A stretch of 9,046 nt of DNA from Marinovum sp. Its GTDB lineage: Bacteria > Pseudomonadota > Alphaproteobacteria > Rhodobacterales > Rhodobacteraceae. Position 1 is the first letter of the stretch, and the number at the start of each line of letters is the position of its first letter. The stretch covers positions 5,847 through 14,892 of the forward strand of contig PAHS01000046.1 in the NCBI GenBank assembly GCA_002711145.1, written 5' to 3'. Positions 1-8,039 of this stretch are shown one piece after another. Both the position numbers and the translations under genes were made by a program. A model generated the notes under the pieces. It saw only the letters and a list, made by a program, of their open reading frames with translations, was not told where the DNA came from and did not search any database.

Positions 1-348
1 AATTAAAATTGAAGCTAAGCTAAAGATACGCAACCGACCAGGCTTTGGTCGCCTGCGATCTACGGCTTTCATTAATTTCTCAATAGCTTTCGCCATTTCA
101 TTTTCGTTACTACCTAACTCAAGAATTTCCCCAGGGTCCCCATCCGGATGATATAACTTACTTCCATCCTTAGATTGGGTGACTGCCAGTGCAGCAAGCG
201 ACCAGTGAGCAAGAGGCTTTTCATTTATGTCAGTTATAACTAACGATGACTCACCAATTGATATTATTACATCAAGCCTCTGAGCTTCAGCACTCTTGCG
301 CCAAATACCCGTTGCTTCCAATCTTTGATACTGGGTTAAGGCAGTCAT
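1..348 (-). CDS. Conserved hypothetical protein with probable membrane anchor, N-terminal part only
   Basis: Reading leftwards from an ATG at 348, the frame stays open for 116 codons to the window edge, so the C-terminus is missing. The product begins MTALTQYQRLEATGIWRKSA. Residues 20-100 look like a small soluble domain rich in short strands (DVIISIGESSLVITDI, then PLAHWSL). A strongly basic stretch follows (RRRPKPGRLR, residues 98-107), and then hydrophobic residues up to the edge (FSLASILI). This is the pattern of a cytoplasmic N-domain followed by a transmembrane helix under the positive-inside rule. I recall Rhodobacterales proteins of unknown function with a very similar N-terminus, but cannot name a function. 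It lies 49 bp downstream of the acyl-CoA ligase on the same strand with no terminator between them. No strong Shine-Dalgarno is visible (only a weak AAGTAGA), so the start rests on frame and resemblance. A role in beta-oxidation is not suggested. Confidence 0.75.
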   Translation of the reverse strand, partial: MTALTQYQRLEATGIWRKSAEAQRLDVIISIGESSLVITDINEKPLAHWSLAALAVTQSKDGSKLYHPDGDPGEILELGSNENEMAKAIEKLMKAVDRRRPKPGRLRIFSLASILI

Positions 349-397
349 ATTTGTCTACTTATTAGATTTGGGTTAACGCAATCATTTAGGCCAGTCG

Positions 398-2029
398 CTA
401 TGATAATTCCTTTGCGACTTTTCGGAGTTCAAATTTTTGTATCTTGCCGGTAGATGTTTTTGGTAATTCACAGAATATGATTTTTTTGGGGCACTTAAAC
501 CCTGCTATTTTTGAACGTGAAAAATCAATTAACTCATCCTCGCTTGTGACAGTTTTCGGTAGAAGCTCTACAAAAGCGCATGGTACTTCCCCCCACTTCT
601 CATCAGGCATAGCAACAACTGCACAAAGAGATACGCTTTCATGAGCCATCAGGACACCTTCAACCTCCACTGAACTAATATTTTCGCCACCAGAAATAAT
701 AATATCTTTTGCTCGGTCAGCTATTTGTATATAGCTATCCGAGTGCTGGATTGCTATGTCTCCAGAGTGGAAATAGCCACCTTTAAAAGCTGAATTTGTC
801 GCCTCTTTATTTTTGTAGTATCCTTTCATAACTGAATTACCACGGATCATTATTTCACCCTGGGTAGCACTATCCATTGGGATTTGTTCCATTTTATCGT
901 CCATAACGGTGATATCTTCCATCATAGGCATAGCGACGCCTTGCCGCGCTTTGATAGTTGCTCGTTCCTCATCTGTAACACTGGCCCAATCGTTATCTTG
1001 CCATAAACATTCGGTAACATGTCCGTAGGTTTCAGTTAAGCCATAGACCTGGGTGACATTGAAACCTAATTTTTCCATTTTGTCCAAAGTAGCAGGTGCG
1101 GGTGGGGCGCCAGCTGTGAAAACTTCTACTTTATGTTCAAAAGGCTTTCTTTCTTGTTGATCAGCATTCACAATCAAGTTGAGTACGATCGGTGCCCCAC
1201 CAAAAAATGCAACTTTTTCTTCTGAAATAGCATTGTAAATCGCTGTTGCAGAGATTTCTCTACAACAAACTAACTTACCCCCAACCATAGGCATAAGCCA
1301 TGTGTGGTTCCACCCGTTACAATGAAAAAGTGGAACTATAGTTAAAAAAACAGGGAATATTTGCATTCGCCACGAGACCACCGTTCCCATAGTCATCAAA
1401 TAGGCGCCACGATGATGATAGACCACTCCTTTTGGTCGCCCAGTAGTCCCTGAGGTGTAATTTAATGCAAGGCTTTCCCATTCATCCTGGGGCATCAGCC
1501 ATTTAAAATTTTTGTCGCCTGACGATAAAAATTGTTCATAGGATCTATATTTTCCGCTACTCTCAAATCCTGCGCTGGAATCTGGAACCTCTATAATCAA
1601 AGGAGCCTTTTCTCCCATTTGGGCACATGCACTTTCTGCAAGTGGTAAAAATTGCGAGTCTACTAGAACAACTTTGGCTTCTCCGTGATCAAAAATATAG
1701 GAAACTGTATCCACGTCCAAGCGAGTATTTATCGTATTCAAAACAGCGCCACATGCGGGTACCCCGAAATGGGCCTCAGCTTGTGCAGGAACATTTGGTA
1801 AAATAGTCGCCACAACGCTTCCAGGTTTTATACCAACTGAAACTAGTGCAGAAGCAAGTTGACTACAGCGAGCATGATATTCCGCATAATTTACCCTATG
1901 CTTATTGTATACGACTGCAGTGCGCGTTGGGAATACTTTTACTGCTCGTTGCAAGTGTGATAAAGGAGTTAAAGGAACAAAGTTTGCCGGAGTTTTGTCT
2001 AATCCTGTTTCATCGTCCATCCAGCCCAT
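398..2029 (-). CDS. AMP-forming acyl-CoA ligase, DmdB-like (ANL superfamily)
   Basis: This 543-residue enzyme should activate a carboxylic acid to its CoA thioester in the cytoplasm via an acyl-adenylate. Seen motifs: the P-loop YTSGTTGRPKG at 191-201, YGLTET at 329-334, HSGD at 421-424, DRAKD at 438-442, and the catalytic lysine K529 near the C-terminus (TSTGKIQK). The acyl-pocket motif FHCNGW (H236, W240) is typical of the group containing 3-methylmercaptopropionyl-CoA ligase DmdB and medium-chain fatty acid ligases. From memory, DmdB structural work highlighted a His and Trp with this same four-residue spacing. Length and N-terminus (MGWMDDETGL) match Rhodobacterales homologues. The ATG start is preceded by GAGG at 2040-2043, 10 nt upstream. 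It follows the FadB-type gene after a 140-bp gap, so it may have its own promoter as well as read-through. Substrate is unresolved: methylmercaptopropionate, medium-chain and branched acids all remain possible. Confidence 0.9.
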   Translation of the reverse strand: MGWMDDETGLDKTPANFVPLTPLSHLQRAVKVFPTRTAVVYNKHRVNYAEYHARCSQLASALVSVGIKPGSVVATILPNVPAQAEAHFGVPACGAVLNTINTRLDVDTVSYIFDHGEAKVVLVDSQFLPLAESACAQMGEKAPLIIEVPDSSAGFESSGKYRSYEQFLSSGDKNFKWLMPQDEWESLALNYTSGTTGRPKGVVYHHRGAYLMTMGTVVSWRMQIFPVFLTIVPLFHCNGWNHTWLMPMVGGKLVCCREISATAIYNAISEEKVAFFGGAPIVLNLIVNADQQERKPFEHKVEVFTAGAPPAPATLDKMEKLGFNVTQVYGLTETYGHVTECLWQDNDWASVTDEERATIKARQGVAMPMMEDITVMDDKMEQIPMDSATQGEIMIRGNSVMKGYYKNKEATNSAFKGGYFHSGDIAIQHSDSYIQIADRAKDIIISGGENISSVEVEGVLMAHESVSLCAVVAMPDEKWGEVPCAFVELLPKTVTSEDELIDFSRSKIAGFKCPKKIIFCELPKTSTGKIQKFELRKVAKELS

Positions 2030-2071
2030 GTCAGTTTAGCCTCGCATTGTTTGTTAACAAGTTCGTATCTT

Positions 2072-2100
2072 AATAAAGCTAAATTTAATAACTTTTGCAA
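2072..2100 (-). promoter_or_regulatory. Candidate sigma-70 type promoter for the acyl-CoA ligase
   Basis: In the 140-bp gap between the FadB-type gene and the ligase, the minus strand reads TTGCAA (2095-2100), a 17-nt spacer, then TTTATT (2072-2077). Each hexamer matches the consensus at 4 of 6 positions. The predicted transcript start lies about 35 bp before the ligase ATG. A perfect 10-bp palindrome, TTGTTAACAA, sits just downstream at 2051-2060, where a repressor could act. The region is AT-rich, so chance matches are likely. Confidence 0.25.
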
Positions 2101-2169
2101 CTCAACTAAGCTTGGAAGGAAAAATTTCTTTTTCAGAGCATACTTCTTCGATCATTTATAAAGATTTGC

Positions 2170-4359
2170 TTAACTTTCTGGAGAAAATCTATCGTAAAAG
2201 GCCTCATTATTTTTTCCCAGCTCAGCTAGAATAGGGGGACACTTAAACCTTGGACCGTAAGTTTCACATAATACCTTACATCGTTCCGTGGCGTATGGAG
2301 TCCCCAGGATATCTAACCAACTTAATGGGCCACCGGACCATGGAGCAAATCCCCACCCTAAAATGGCACCCACATCACCTTCTCTAATATCCATTAGCAC
2401 GCCTTCTTCCAATGCCCGAACGGCTTCAAGAGCCTGAATGAACATAAGTCTGTGTTGTACATCTATGAAAGCAATTTTCTTTGTTGATAATGGGAATTTT
2501 TTCTCTAAACCATTCCAAAAACCTTCTCTTTTGCCTTTTTCATTATAATTATAAAATCCTTCGCCAGCCTTCCTTCCTAGACGACCTTTGCTTTCCATCC
2601 AAAACAAAATTTCGTCAATTTGCTCATTTGGATAAGATGCACCCATAGCCGCTTTTGTAGCACGCGCGATTTTTGCTCCCAGTTCTATGGAAGTTTCATC
2701 GACAAGTTGTATTGGTCCAAGAGGAAATCCTAACTGCTTAGCGGCACTTTCAATAATACTTGGGGGTATCCCCTCTGTTATCATTCTTAGTCCTTCATTT
2801 AGGTAAGGTATTATACAGCGATTAGCGTAGAAGAACCTTGCGTCGTTAACTACGATGGGAGTCTTTTTGATTTGTCGAACGAAGTCTAAGGCTTTTGCAA
2901 CCGCTCTTGCTTCAGTTTTTTTCCCTTTGATGATTTCAACGAGCAACATTTTTTCAACCGGACTAAAAAAATGTATTCCAATATAGTTTTCAGGATATTT
3001 GCTTGCATTAGCTAATTCACTAATTGGAAGAGTTGACGTATTAGATGCAAATATACAGTCTTTTGGGATTACTTCTATAACTGCCTTTGTGACGTCAGAT
3101 TTAACTTTTGCATCTTCAAAAACTGCTTCGATAACTAAATCTGCCTCTGAAAGGTTTGTATAATCATTCGTGGCTAAAATGCGGGTTAGAGTTTCTTCTT
3201 TTATTTTATCAGATATTTTTCCACGGTTTATACCGTCAGTCAGATATTTTTCAGAATAGCTCTTACCTTTATCTGCAGCTGTTTGATCTCTATCAACCAG
3301 TATCACATTAATACCGGCTTGTGCTGCTACGAGTGCTATGCCTGCACCCATCATGCCAGCGCCTAAAATTCCAACTGTCTTAACACGCTGGTCGGGTACC
3401 TCTTTTGGACGAACGGCGCCCTTTTCTAGAGCCCCTTTGCTAATGAATAGACTTCTAATCATGGCTGATGAGGATGGGTTCATAACAATATTTGTAAACC
3501 AGCGAGCCTCAATCCGCAGTGCCGTATCAAAAGGTACTAACGAACCTTCATATATAGCACTCATCATTGCTTTCGCTGCGGGGTAGGCACCCATGGTTTT
3601 ACCATTCACCATAGCAGAAGCACCTACAAAAGTCATAAATCCAGACGGAGAATATGGTGCGCCGCCTGGTAATTTATACCCTTTCTGATCCCAAGGTTTC
3701 ACTATATCGACATCTCTCGCCACCAATATCCAAGCTTTAGCATCTGCCATTGGGTTATCGCTGACTTCATCGATAAGCCCTGATGATTTTGCCTTTATTG
3801 GGTCTACAGTTTTTCCTTCCAGTAAAAACTGTGATGCCCCAAATATACCTAATTTTCGAACTAATCTTGTTGTTCCCCCCGCTCCAGGGAAAATACCTAC
3901 TTTAATTTCTGGCAAGCCAATTTTTGCTTTCTTGTTATTTGCAGCAAAGATACGATGAGTGCAGAGTGGTATCTCCAAGCCTATGCCGAGAGCTGTTCCC
4001 GGCAGAACCGTGACAATAGGTTTGCCCCCTTTGTTGGTTTTGGGGTCCATCCCTGCGCGTTCGATTTTTCGCATTATCGAGTGCATTTGCATGAAGCCGT
4101 CAAACAATCCTTGAGCAGGGTTGTCACCATTTAAATTTTTTAAATCTGCTAAAACTTTAAGGTCCATTCCCGCTGCGAAATCAGGTTTAGCGCTTGTAAT
4201 TACTGCACCAATTATATTTTCATCACCTATTATTTTATCGATTAGGCTATCCAGAAGGTTTATAGCTTCGAAATTTAAGATGTTAAAAGGCTTTTGAGGG
4301 CAATCCCATGTAATTGTGGCTATCTGGTCTGGATCTATTTTTATTGAAAAATCTGCCAT
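2170..4359 (-). CDS. fadB: Bifunctional enoyl-CoA hydratase / 3-hydroxyacyl-CoA dehydrogenase (FadB/FadJ type)
   Basis: This 729-residue protein should hydrate 2-enoyl-CoA and then oxidise the (S)-3-hydroxyacyl-CoA with NAD+, as the alpha subunit of a beta-oxidation complex. Residues 1-200 form a crotonase domain with both catalytic glutamates: E129 (in LGIGLEIPLC) and E151 (in GLPEIKVGIFPGAGG). An NAD-binding Rossmann fold starts at about 327, with GAGMMG at 333-338 and the acidic VDRD at 355-358. The dehydrogenase active site is visible as NTST (440-443), H463 (GIHFFSP) and E475. C-terminal dehydrogenase domains run from about 505 to the end. Length matches E. coli FadB. An in-frame ATG 24 bp upstream (4383) would overlap the thiolase gene. 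I prefer 4359 because AAGG lies 8 nt upstream and merges with the thiolase stop. The gap to the thiolase is 10 bp, implying translational coupling. All key residues are present, so both activities are expected. Confidence 0.93.
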   Translation of the reverse strand: MADFSIKIDPDQIATITWDCPQKPFNILNFEAINLLDSLIDKIIGDENIIGAVITSAKPDFAAGMDLKVLADLKNLNGDNPAQGLFDGFMQMHSIMRKIERAGMDPKTNKGGKPIVTVLPGTALGIGLEIPLCTHRIFAANNKKAKIGLPEIKVGIFPGAGGTTRLVRKLGIFGASQFLLEGKTVDPIKAKSSGLIDEVSDNPMADAKAWILVARDVDIVKPWDQKGYKLPGGAPYSPSGFMTFVGASAMVNGKTMGAYPAAKAMMSAIYEGSLVPFDTALRIEARWFTNIVMNPSSSAMIRSLFISKGALEKGAVRPKEVPDQRVKTVGILGAGMMGAGIALVAAQAGINVILVDRDQTAADKGKSYSEKYLTDGINRGKISDKIKEETLTRILATNDYTNLSEADLVIEAVFEDAKVKSDVTKAVIEVIPKDCIFASNTSTLPISELANASKYPENYIGIHFFSPVEKMLLVEIIKGKKTEARAVAKALDFVRQIKKTPIVVNDARFFYANRCIIPYLNEGLRMITEGIPPSIIESAAKQLGFPLGPIQLVDETSIELGAKIARATKAAMGASYPNEQIDEILFWMESKGRLGRKAGEGFYNYNEKGKREGFWNGLEKKFPLSTKKIAFIDVQHRLMFIQALEAVRALEEGVLMDIREGDVGAILGWGFAPWSGGPLSWLDILGTPYATERCKVLCETYGPRFKCPPILAELGKNNEAFYDRFSPES

Positions 4360-4366
4360 TTCTATT

Positions 4367-4371
4367 ACCTT
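4367..4371 (-). promoter_or_regulatory. Ribosome binding site that fixes the fadB start
   Basis: The minus strand reads AAGGT, 7-8 nt before the ATG at 4359. It overlaps the thiolase stop codon (TAA, 4370-4372). The alternative ATG at 4383 lies inside the thiolase gene. This site favours the shorter protein and suggests termination-reinitiation coupling. Confidence 0.65.
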
Positions 4372-5581
4372 AAATTCTCTCAATAATTGTTGCTGCGCCC
4401 ATGCCTGATGCTACGCAAAGAGTAGCGAGGCCCAGTGTCTTATCTTGACGTTCCAATTCGTCCAAAAGTGTTCCTAAAATCATTGCGCCTGTTGCTCCAA
4501 GTGGATGTCCCATAGCTATTGATCCGCCGTTCACATTTACTTTATCATGATTTATTTTAAACGCATTTTCAAACATGAGAACTATTGAGGCAAATGCTTC
4601 GTTTACTTCAAAAAGATCTATGTCACCTATTTTAAGTCCACTTTCAGAGAGTATTTTGTTTGTGGCTGGTACTGGCCCAGTCAGCATAATTGTTGGCTCA
4701 GTACCCACTTTACATGTAGCACGAATTTTAGCTCTTGGGTTTAATCCCCGAGCGTTACCAAATTCCTGATCACCAATTAAAATTCCTGCAGCTCCATCAA
4801 CTATACCTGAACTATTTCCTGCATGATGAATATGATTAATTTCATCTATTTCTGGGTATTTCATTAATGCTACTTTATCGAAACCAGGCATCCCTTGTCC
4901 GATATCCTGAAATGCTGACTTTAATGCACCAAGCTTTTGCATGTCGGTATCAGGCCTGATATACTCATCACGGTCTAGAATGGTTAACCCATTGACGTCT
5001 TTGACAGATACAATAGAGCCAGAAAATCTATCTTCATTCCATGCGATATTTGCTCTTTTTTGACTTTCTACAGCCAATTCGTCTGCTTGATCTCGTGAAA
5101 AACCATACTTTGTAGCAATCAAATCAGCACTAATCCCCTGCGGTACAAAATAATTGTTCATTGTAAAGCTTGGGTCGACCGCAACGGCACCTCCGTCACT
5201 ACTCATTGGAACTCGGCTCATGCTTTCTACACCTCCGGCAATGTAACAATTGCCAGCGCCACCTCGAATTTGATTGGCCGCGAGGTTCACTGCTTCTAAT
5301 CCGGAAGCACAAAATCGATTGATTGAAATACCGGGCACGGCTTCATCTAATTCTGATGCCAAAACAGCTGTCCTGGCGAGACAAGCGCCTTGCTCTCCAA
5401 TTTGAGTAACATTCCCCCAAATTACATCTTCAACGATTTGTCCGTCTAAATCATTGCGTTTTCTGATATTATTTAGAACTGTCGTCGATAAGGCGAGGGC
5501 ACTTACTTCATGTAGACTACCATCTTTACGCCCTTTCCCTCTTGGGGTGCGGACAGCATCATAAATAAATACTTCTTTCAT
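4370..5581 (-). CDS. fadA: Thiolase, acetyl-CoA C-acyltransferase
   Basis: This 403-residue thiolase should cleave 3-ketoacyl-CoA with CoA to give acetyl-CoA and a shortened acyl-CoA, partnering the FadB-type protein encoded next. The nucleophilic cysteine C91 lies in NRFCASGLEA. NEAF is at 327-330, the catalytic H359 in MGHPLGATG, and the second catalytic C389 in LCVASGMG. The GGVESMS segment (116-122) is also typical. The N-terminus MKEVFIYDAVRTPRGKG matches degradative thiolases. The frame stays open upstream to an ATG at 5707, but that start would overlap the GST gene by 116 bp and add 42 residues unlike any thiolase. The ATG at 5581 has AAAGGA 6 nt upstream. Gaps are 10 bp to the GST and 10 bp to fadB. 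The order thiolase-then-FadB is the reverse of E. coli fadBA. A biosynthetic acetoacetyl-CoA thiolase role is less likely given the neighbours. Confidence 0.92.
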   Translation of the reverse strand: MKEVFIYDAVRTPRGKGRKDGSLHEVSALALSTTVLNNIRKRNDLDGQIVEDVIWGNVTQIGEQGACLARTAVLASELDEAVPGISINRFCASGLEAVNLAANQIRGGAGNCYIAGGVESMSRVPMSSDGGAVAVDPSFTMNNYFVPQGISADLIATKYGFSRDQADELAVESQKRANIAWNEDRFSGSIVSVKDVNGLTILDRDEYIRPDTDMQKLGALKSAFQDIGQGMPGFDKVALMKYPEIDEINHIHHAGNSSGIVDGAAGILIGDQEFGNARGLNPRAKIRATCKVGTEPTIMLTGPVPATNKILSESGLKIGDIDLFEVNEAFASIVLMFENAFKINHDKVNVNGGSIAMGHPLGATGAMILGTLLDELERQDKTLGLATLCVASGMGAATIIERI

Positions 5582-5587
5582 ATTAAA

Positions 5588-5593
5588 TCCTTT
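5588..5593 (-). promoter_or_regulatory. Ribosome binding site that fixes the thiolase start
   Basis: AAAGGA on the minus strand lies 6 nt before the ATG at 5581 and overlaps the GST stop codon (5592-5594). It argues for the 403-residue thiolase rather than a form extended into the GST gene. Confidence 0.7.
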
Positions 5594-6227
5594 ACTTCGG
5601 TGGATATGCTCGCTTGAGCAAATCGTAAGGGTGTTTCCAATTTTCATATGCTTCAATGTAAGACAACCAGCGATCAATGTTCGGATAAGATTTGCGGTTA
5701 AACCCAAAATCTTCTGGATAGAATAGATATGAGCAACAGGATAAGTCGGCGGCGCTTAACTGATCTGCCGCAATCCACTTCTGGTCAGCAAGGTGATTTT
5801 CTAATACGGCAAGTGCAGCATTATTTCGTTTTTGTAGGTAATCAATTACTTCAAAAGGTCTTTTATCTTCAGAAATGAAATTCATTAGAAACCGGGTAGG
5901 CCCAAGACTTCCCGATAGCCTAGAGTTGTCCCACAAGACCCATCGTAAAATTTCAACGCGTTCTTCTTCATTTGTTCCAAAATAATGTCCTGTTTTACCG
6001 TGCAGATAGTCAAGTATAGCACCTGATTGTGATATTTTTTTATCACCATCTTGCAGAACTGGTACTTCAGCCATCGAGTTGATTTCTTTTTTATAAGCTT
6101 CTGATCGAGTTTCACCACGAAAAAAGTCAATAAAAACCTGCTCCCAGTCGGCTTTTGCAAAATGCAGGGCTAGAGCAACCTTGTAGGAGTGTCCGCTTTC
6201 TGCGAATGAATGTAGTTGGAACTGCAT
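5592..6227 (-). CDS. Glutathione S-transferase family protein
   Basis: This 211-residue cytosolic protein has the two-domain GST architecture. The thioredoxin-like N-domain spans residues 1-75, with a serine-containing start (SFAESGHSYKVALAL, candidate active-site S11 or S14), the cis-proline segment EVPVL (P56) and the gamma-glutamyl-binding QSGAIL (Q67, S68). The all-helical C-domain runs from about 85 to 205 and carries the N-capping box SAAD (158-161) usual in GSTs. The ATG at 6227 has AGGA 6 nt upstream. It lies 12 bp after the acyl-CoA dehydrogenase and 10 bp before the thiolase, so it is surely co-transcribed with them. Its substrate is unknown. Glutathione conjugation or isomerisation of a reactive pathway intermediate, such as an alpha,beta-unsaturated thioester, is an inference from position only. 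Family members can also be non-catalytic or act as disulfide reductases. Confidence 0.9.
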   Translation of the reverse strand: MQFQLHSFAESGHSYKVALALHFAKADWEQVFIDFFRGETRSEAYKKEINSMAEVPVLQDGDKKISQSGAILDYLHGKTGHYFGTNEEERVEILRWVLWDNSRLSGSLGPTRFLMNFISEDKRPFEVIDYLQKRNNAALAVLENHLADQKWIAADQLSAADLSCCSYLFYPEDFGFNRKSYPNIDRWLSYIEAYENWKHPYDLLKRAYPPK

Positions 6228-6239
6228 AATTTATCCTAT

Positions 6240-8021
6240 TTAGAAATTATTTGCACTCAATGTCATGACCGAGCTTGATCCTGCTCTGATGCGTGCAAAG
6301 TGTAATTTTGTAAAAGGTAACTGTCTTTCCATAAAATATTGTCCAGTTGAAATCTTGCTTTGATGAAAATCGTTATCATCAGACTGAAGATTTATAGCTT
6401 TATAAGATGCCTGGGCCATTTTACACCACATTAAACCAAGACATATATATCCAAATAGGTGCATGAAGTCATAAGATCCAGCGAGAGCGTCGTTTGGATT
6501 CTTTATGCCTTTGTCCATGAAATAAAGAACAGCTCCTTCTAAGTCATCTACCGCAGATTTCATAGGCTCTAGAAATACACTATCAAAATCGTCTGATTGA
6601 TTTTGATGTTCCTCTAAGTAAGTCTTTAAAATAGCGAAGAAAGCCATCATATTTTTACCTTGGTTCTGAGGCAATTTCCGCCCGACTAAATCCAAAGCTT
6701 GAATACCATTTGCACCTTCATAAATCATTGCGATACGTGCGTCTCGTGCAAATTGAGACATTCCCCATTCTTCTATATATCCATGCCCGCCATATATTTG
6801 CTGAGCTTGGATGGTCATGTCAAAACCTTTATCAGTTAAAAATCCTTTTATAACAGGCGTTAACAGTCCTATTAACCCTTCTGCGCTGCTATCTGAGTTG
6901 CGATTAGCTTGATCTATCATATTTGCGCCCCAAAGGATAAGTGCTCGGCTTCCCTCCGAAAAACTTTTTTGATCCATCAAATTCCTACGGACATCTGGAT
7001 GAACAATGATTGGGTCGGCCAAATCATCAGGATTTTTGGTACCCGTAATATCTCTTCCTTGTAATCGATCTTTCGCGTATAAAAGAGCATTTTGATAAGC
7101 CAATTCAGCTTGTGAGAGACCTTGTAAGCCAACTCCTAGTCGAGCTTCGTTCATCATCGTGAACATTGCTCTCATCCCCTTATGTTCCTCACCGACTAAG
7201 TATCCAACCGCTTCATCATAATTCATTACACATGTAGCATTTCCATGGATCCCCATTTTTCTCTCTATTTTACCAACTGATACTTGATTGCGCTCTCCCA
7301 ACGAGCCATCTTCGTTAGTCAAAAATTTTGGGACAATGAAAAGAGATATTCCTTTCACTCCTTCGGGGCCATCGGGAATCTTTGCCAGAACCAAATGTAT
7401 AATATTTTCTGCTAGATCGTGGTCACCAGCGGAAATGAAGATTTTTTGCCCACTTATTTTAAAAGTTCCATCATCTTCTCTAGTTGCTTTTGTCCTCATT
7501 AAGCCAAGGTCCGTGCCGCAATGAGGTTCAGTAAGGTTCATTGTCCCTGTCCAGTTGCAATTTATTAAATTAGGCAAATACTTAGCTTTTTGTTCATCGC
7601 TACCATGAGAATAAATTGCTGAATATACACCATGTGTTAGGCCGTGATACATTCCAAGCGCCATGTTGGCGCTTGCAAACATCTCACCAACTGCAATGCT
7701 AATCAAATAGGGAAGACCTTGGCCCCCAAATTTGGTATCACAATCAATTCCAGTCCACCCACCGTCTTTGAGTTGATTAAAGGCCTCTTTAAACCCCGGT
7801 GGAGTATAAACAAGTCCATTCTCAAAGCTACAACCGTGTTCGTCTCCAATAGCATTCAATGGTGCGAGTACTTCTGTTGAAATTTTTGATGCTTCTTCCA
7901 AAATGGCATTTAAATATTCGTTATCTAGTTCGCTATACCCTGGGATTTCACTATCGTTAATTTCTAAAACGTTCTGTAAGATAAATTTGATATCTTTTAT
8001 TGGTGCGTGGTAGCTTGGCAT
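6240..8021 (-). CDS. Long-form acyl-CoA dehydrogenase with C-terminal extension, DmdC-like
   Basis: This 593-residue flavoprotein should introduce the alpha,beta double bond into an acyl-CoA, passing electrons to electron-transfer flavoprotein. An acyl-CoA dehydrogenase N-domain covers about 35-155. The middle domain carries [18 protein letters not shown] (162-179), which binds FAD and substrate. The C-domain has [13 protein letters not shown] (408-420) and [13 protein letters not shown] (433-445), where E435 is the expected catalytic base. Residues after about 460 form the extra domain found in the ~590-residue class (Pfam acyl-CoA dehydrogenase C-terminal type). This class includes 3-methylmercaptopropionyl-CoA dehydrogenase DmdC and uncharacterised Rhodobacterales paralogues. 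From memory, the catalytic glutamate of a studied DmdC is also numbered 435. The ATG at 8021 has GGGA 8 nt upstream. It lies 18 bp after a MerR-type regulator and 12 bp before the GST. Chain-length preference cannot be read from the sequence. Confidence 0.92.
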   Translation of the reverse strand: MPSYHAPIKDIKFILQNVLEINDSEIPGYSELDNEYLNAILEEASKISTEVLAPLNAIGDEHGCSFENGLVYTPPGFKEAFNQLKDGGWTGIDCDTKFGGQGLPYLISIAVGEMFASANMALGMYHGLTHGVYSAIYSHGSDEQKAKYLPNLINCNWTGTMNLTEPHCGTDLGLMRTKATREDDGTFKISGQKIFISAGDHDLAENIIHLVLAKIPDGPEGVKGISLFIVPKFLTNEDGSLGERNQVSVGKIERKMGIHGNATCVMNYDEAVGYLVGEEHKGMRAMFTMMNEARLGVGLQGLSQAELAYQNALLYAKDRLQGRDITGTKNPDDLADPIIVHPDVRRNLMDQKSFSEGSRALILWGANMIDQANRNSDSSAEGLIGLLTPVIKGFLTDKGFDMTIQAQQIYGGHGYIEEWGMSQFARDARIAMIYEGANGIQALDLVGRKLPQNQGKNMMAFFAILKTYLEEHQNQSDDFDSVFLEPMKSAVDDLEGAVLYFMDKGIKNPNDALAGSYDFMHLFGYICLGLMWCKMAQASYKAINLQSDDNDFHQSKISTGQYFMERQLPFTKLHFARIRAGSSSVMTLSANNF

Positions 8022-8039
8022 TATTCAGGTCCCATTTTA

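Noticed and set aside
444..644. Plus-strand open frames of about 65-82 codons antisense to the enzymes, including those at 3338-3586, 4575-4769, 7288-7524 and 7644-7880
   Set aside because: They lie wholly inside well-supported minus-strand genes, have no family resemblance and are explained as shadows.
2119..2134. Hairpin GAAAAA-GAAA-TTTTTC on the minus strand downstream of fadB as a possible terminator
   Set aside because: The stem is six pairs, five of them A-U, and no U-run follows it. It is too weak for an intrinsic terminator in an AT-rich region.
1992..2155. Start-less open minus-strand frame (includes ELQKLLNLALLRYELVNKQ) across the fadB-ligase gap
   Set aside because: It looks protein-like but has no ATG or GTG and runs into the ligase gene in another frame. 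AT-rich sequence readily gives Leu/Lys-rich frames.
2103..2156. Small minus-strand frame of 17 codons (MIEEVCSEKEIFPSKLS) after fadB
   Set aside because: It is very short, has no ribosome binding site and resembles nothing I know. Chance is the simplest explanation.
5885..6160. Minus-strand 91-codon frame inside the GST gene
   Set aside because: It overlaps the GST in another frame and its composition is low-complexity Lys-rich. The GST frame carries all the recognisable motifs.
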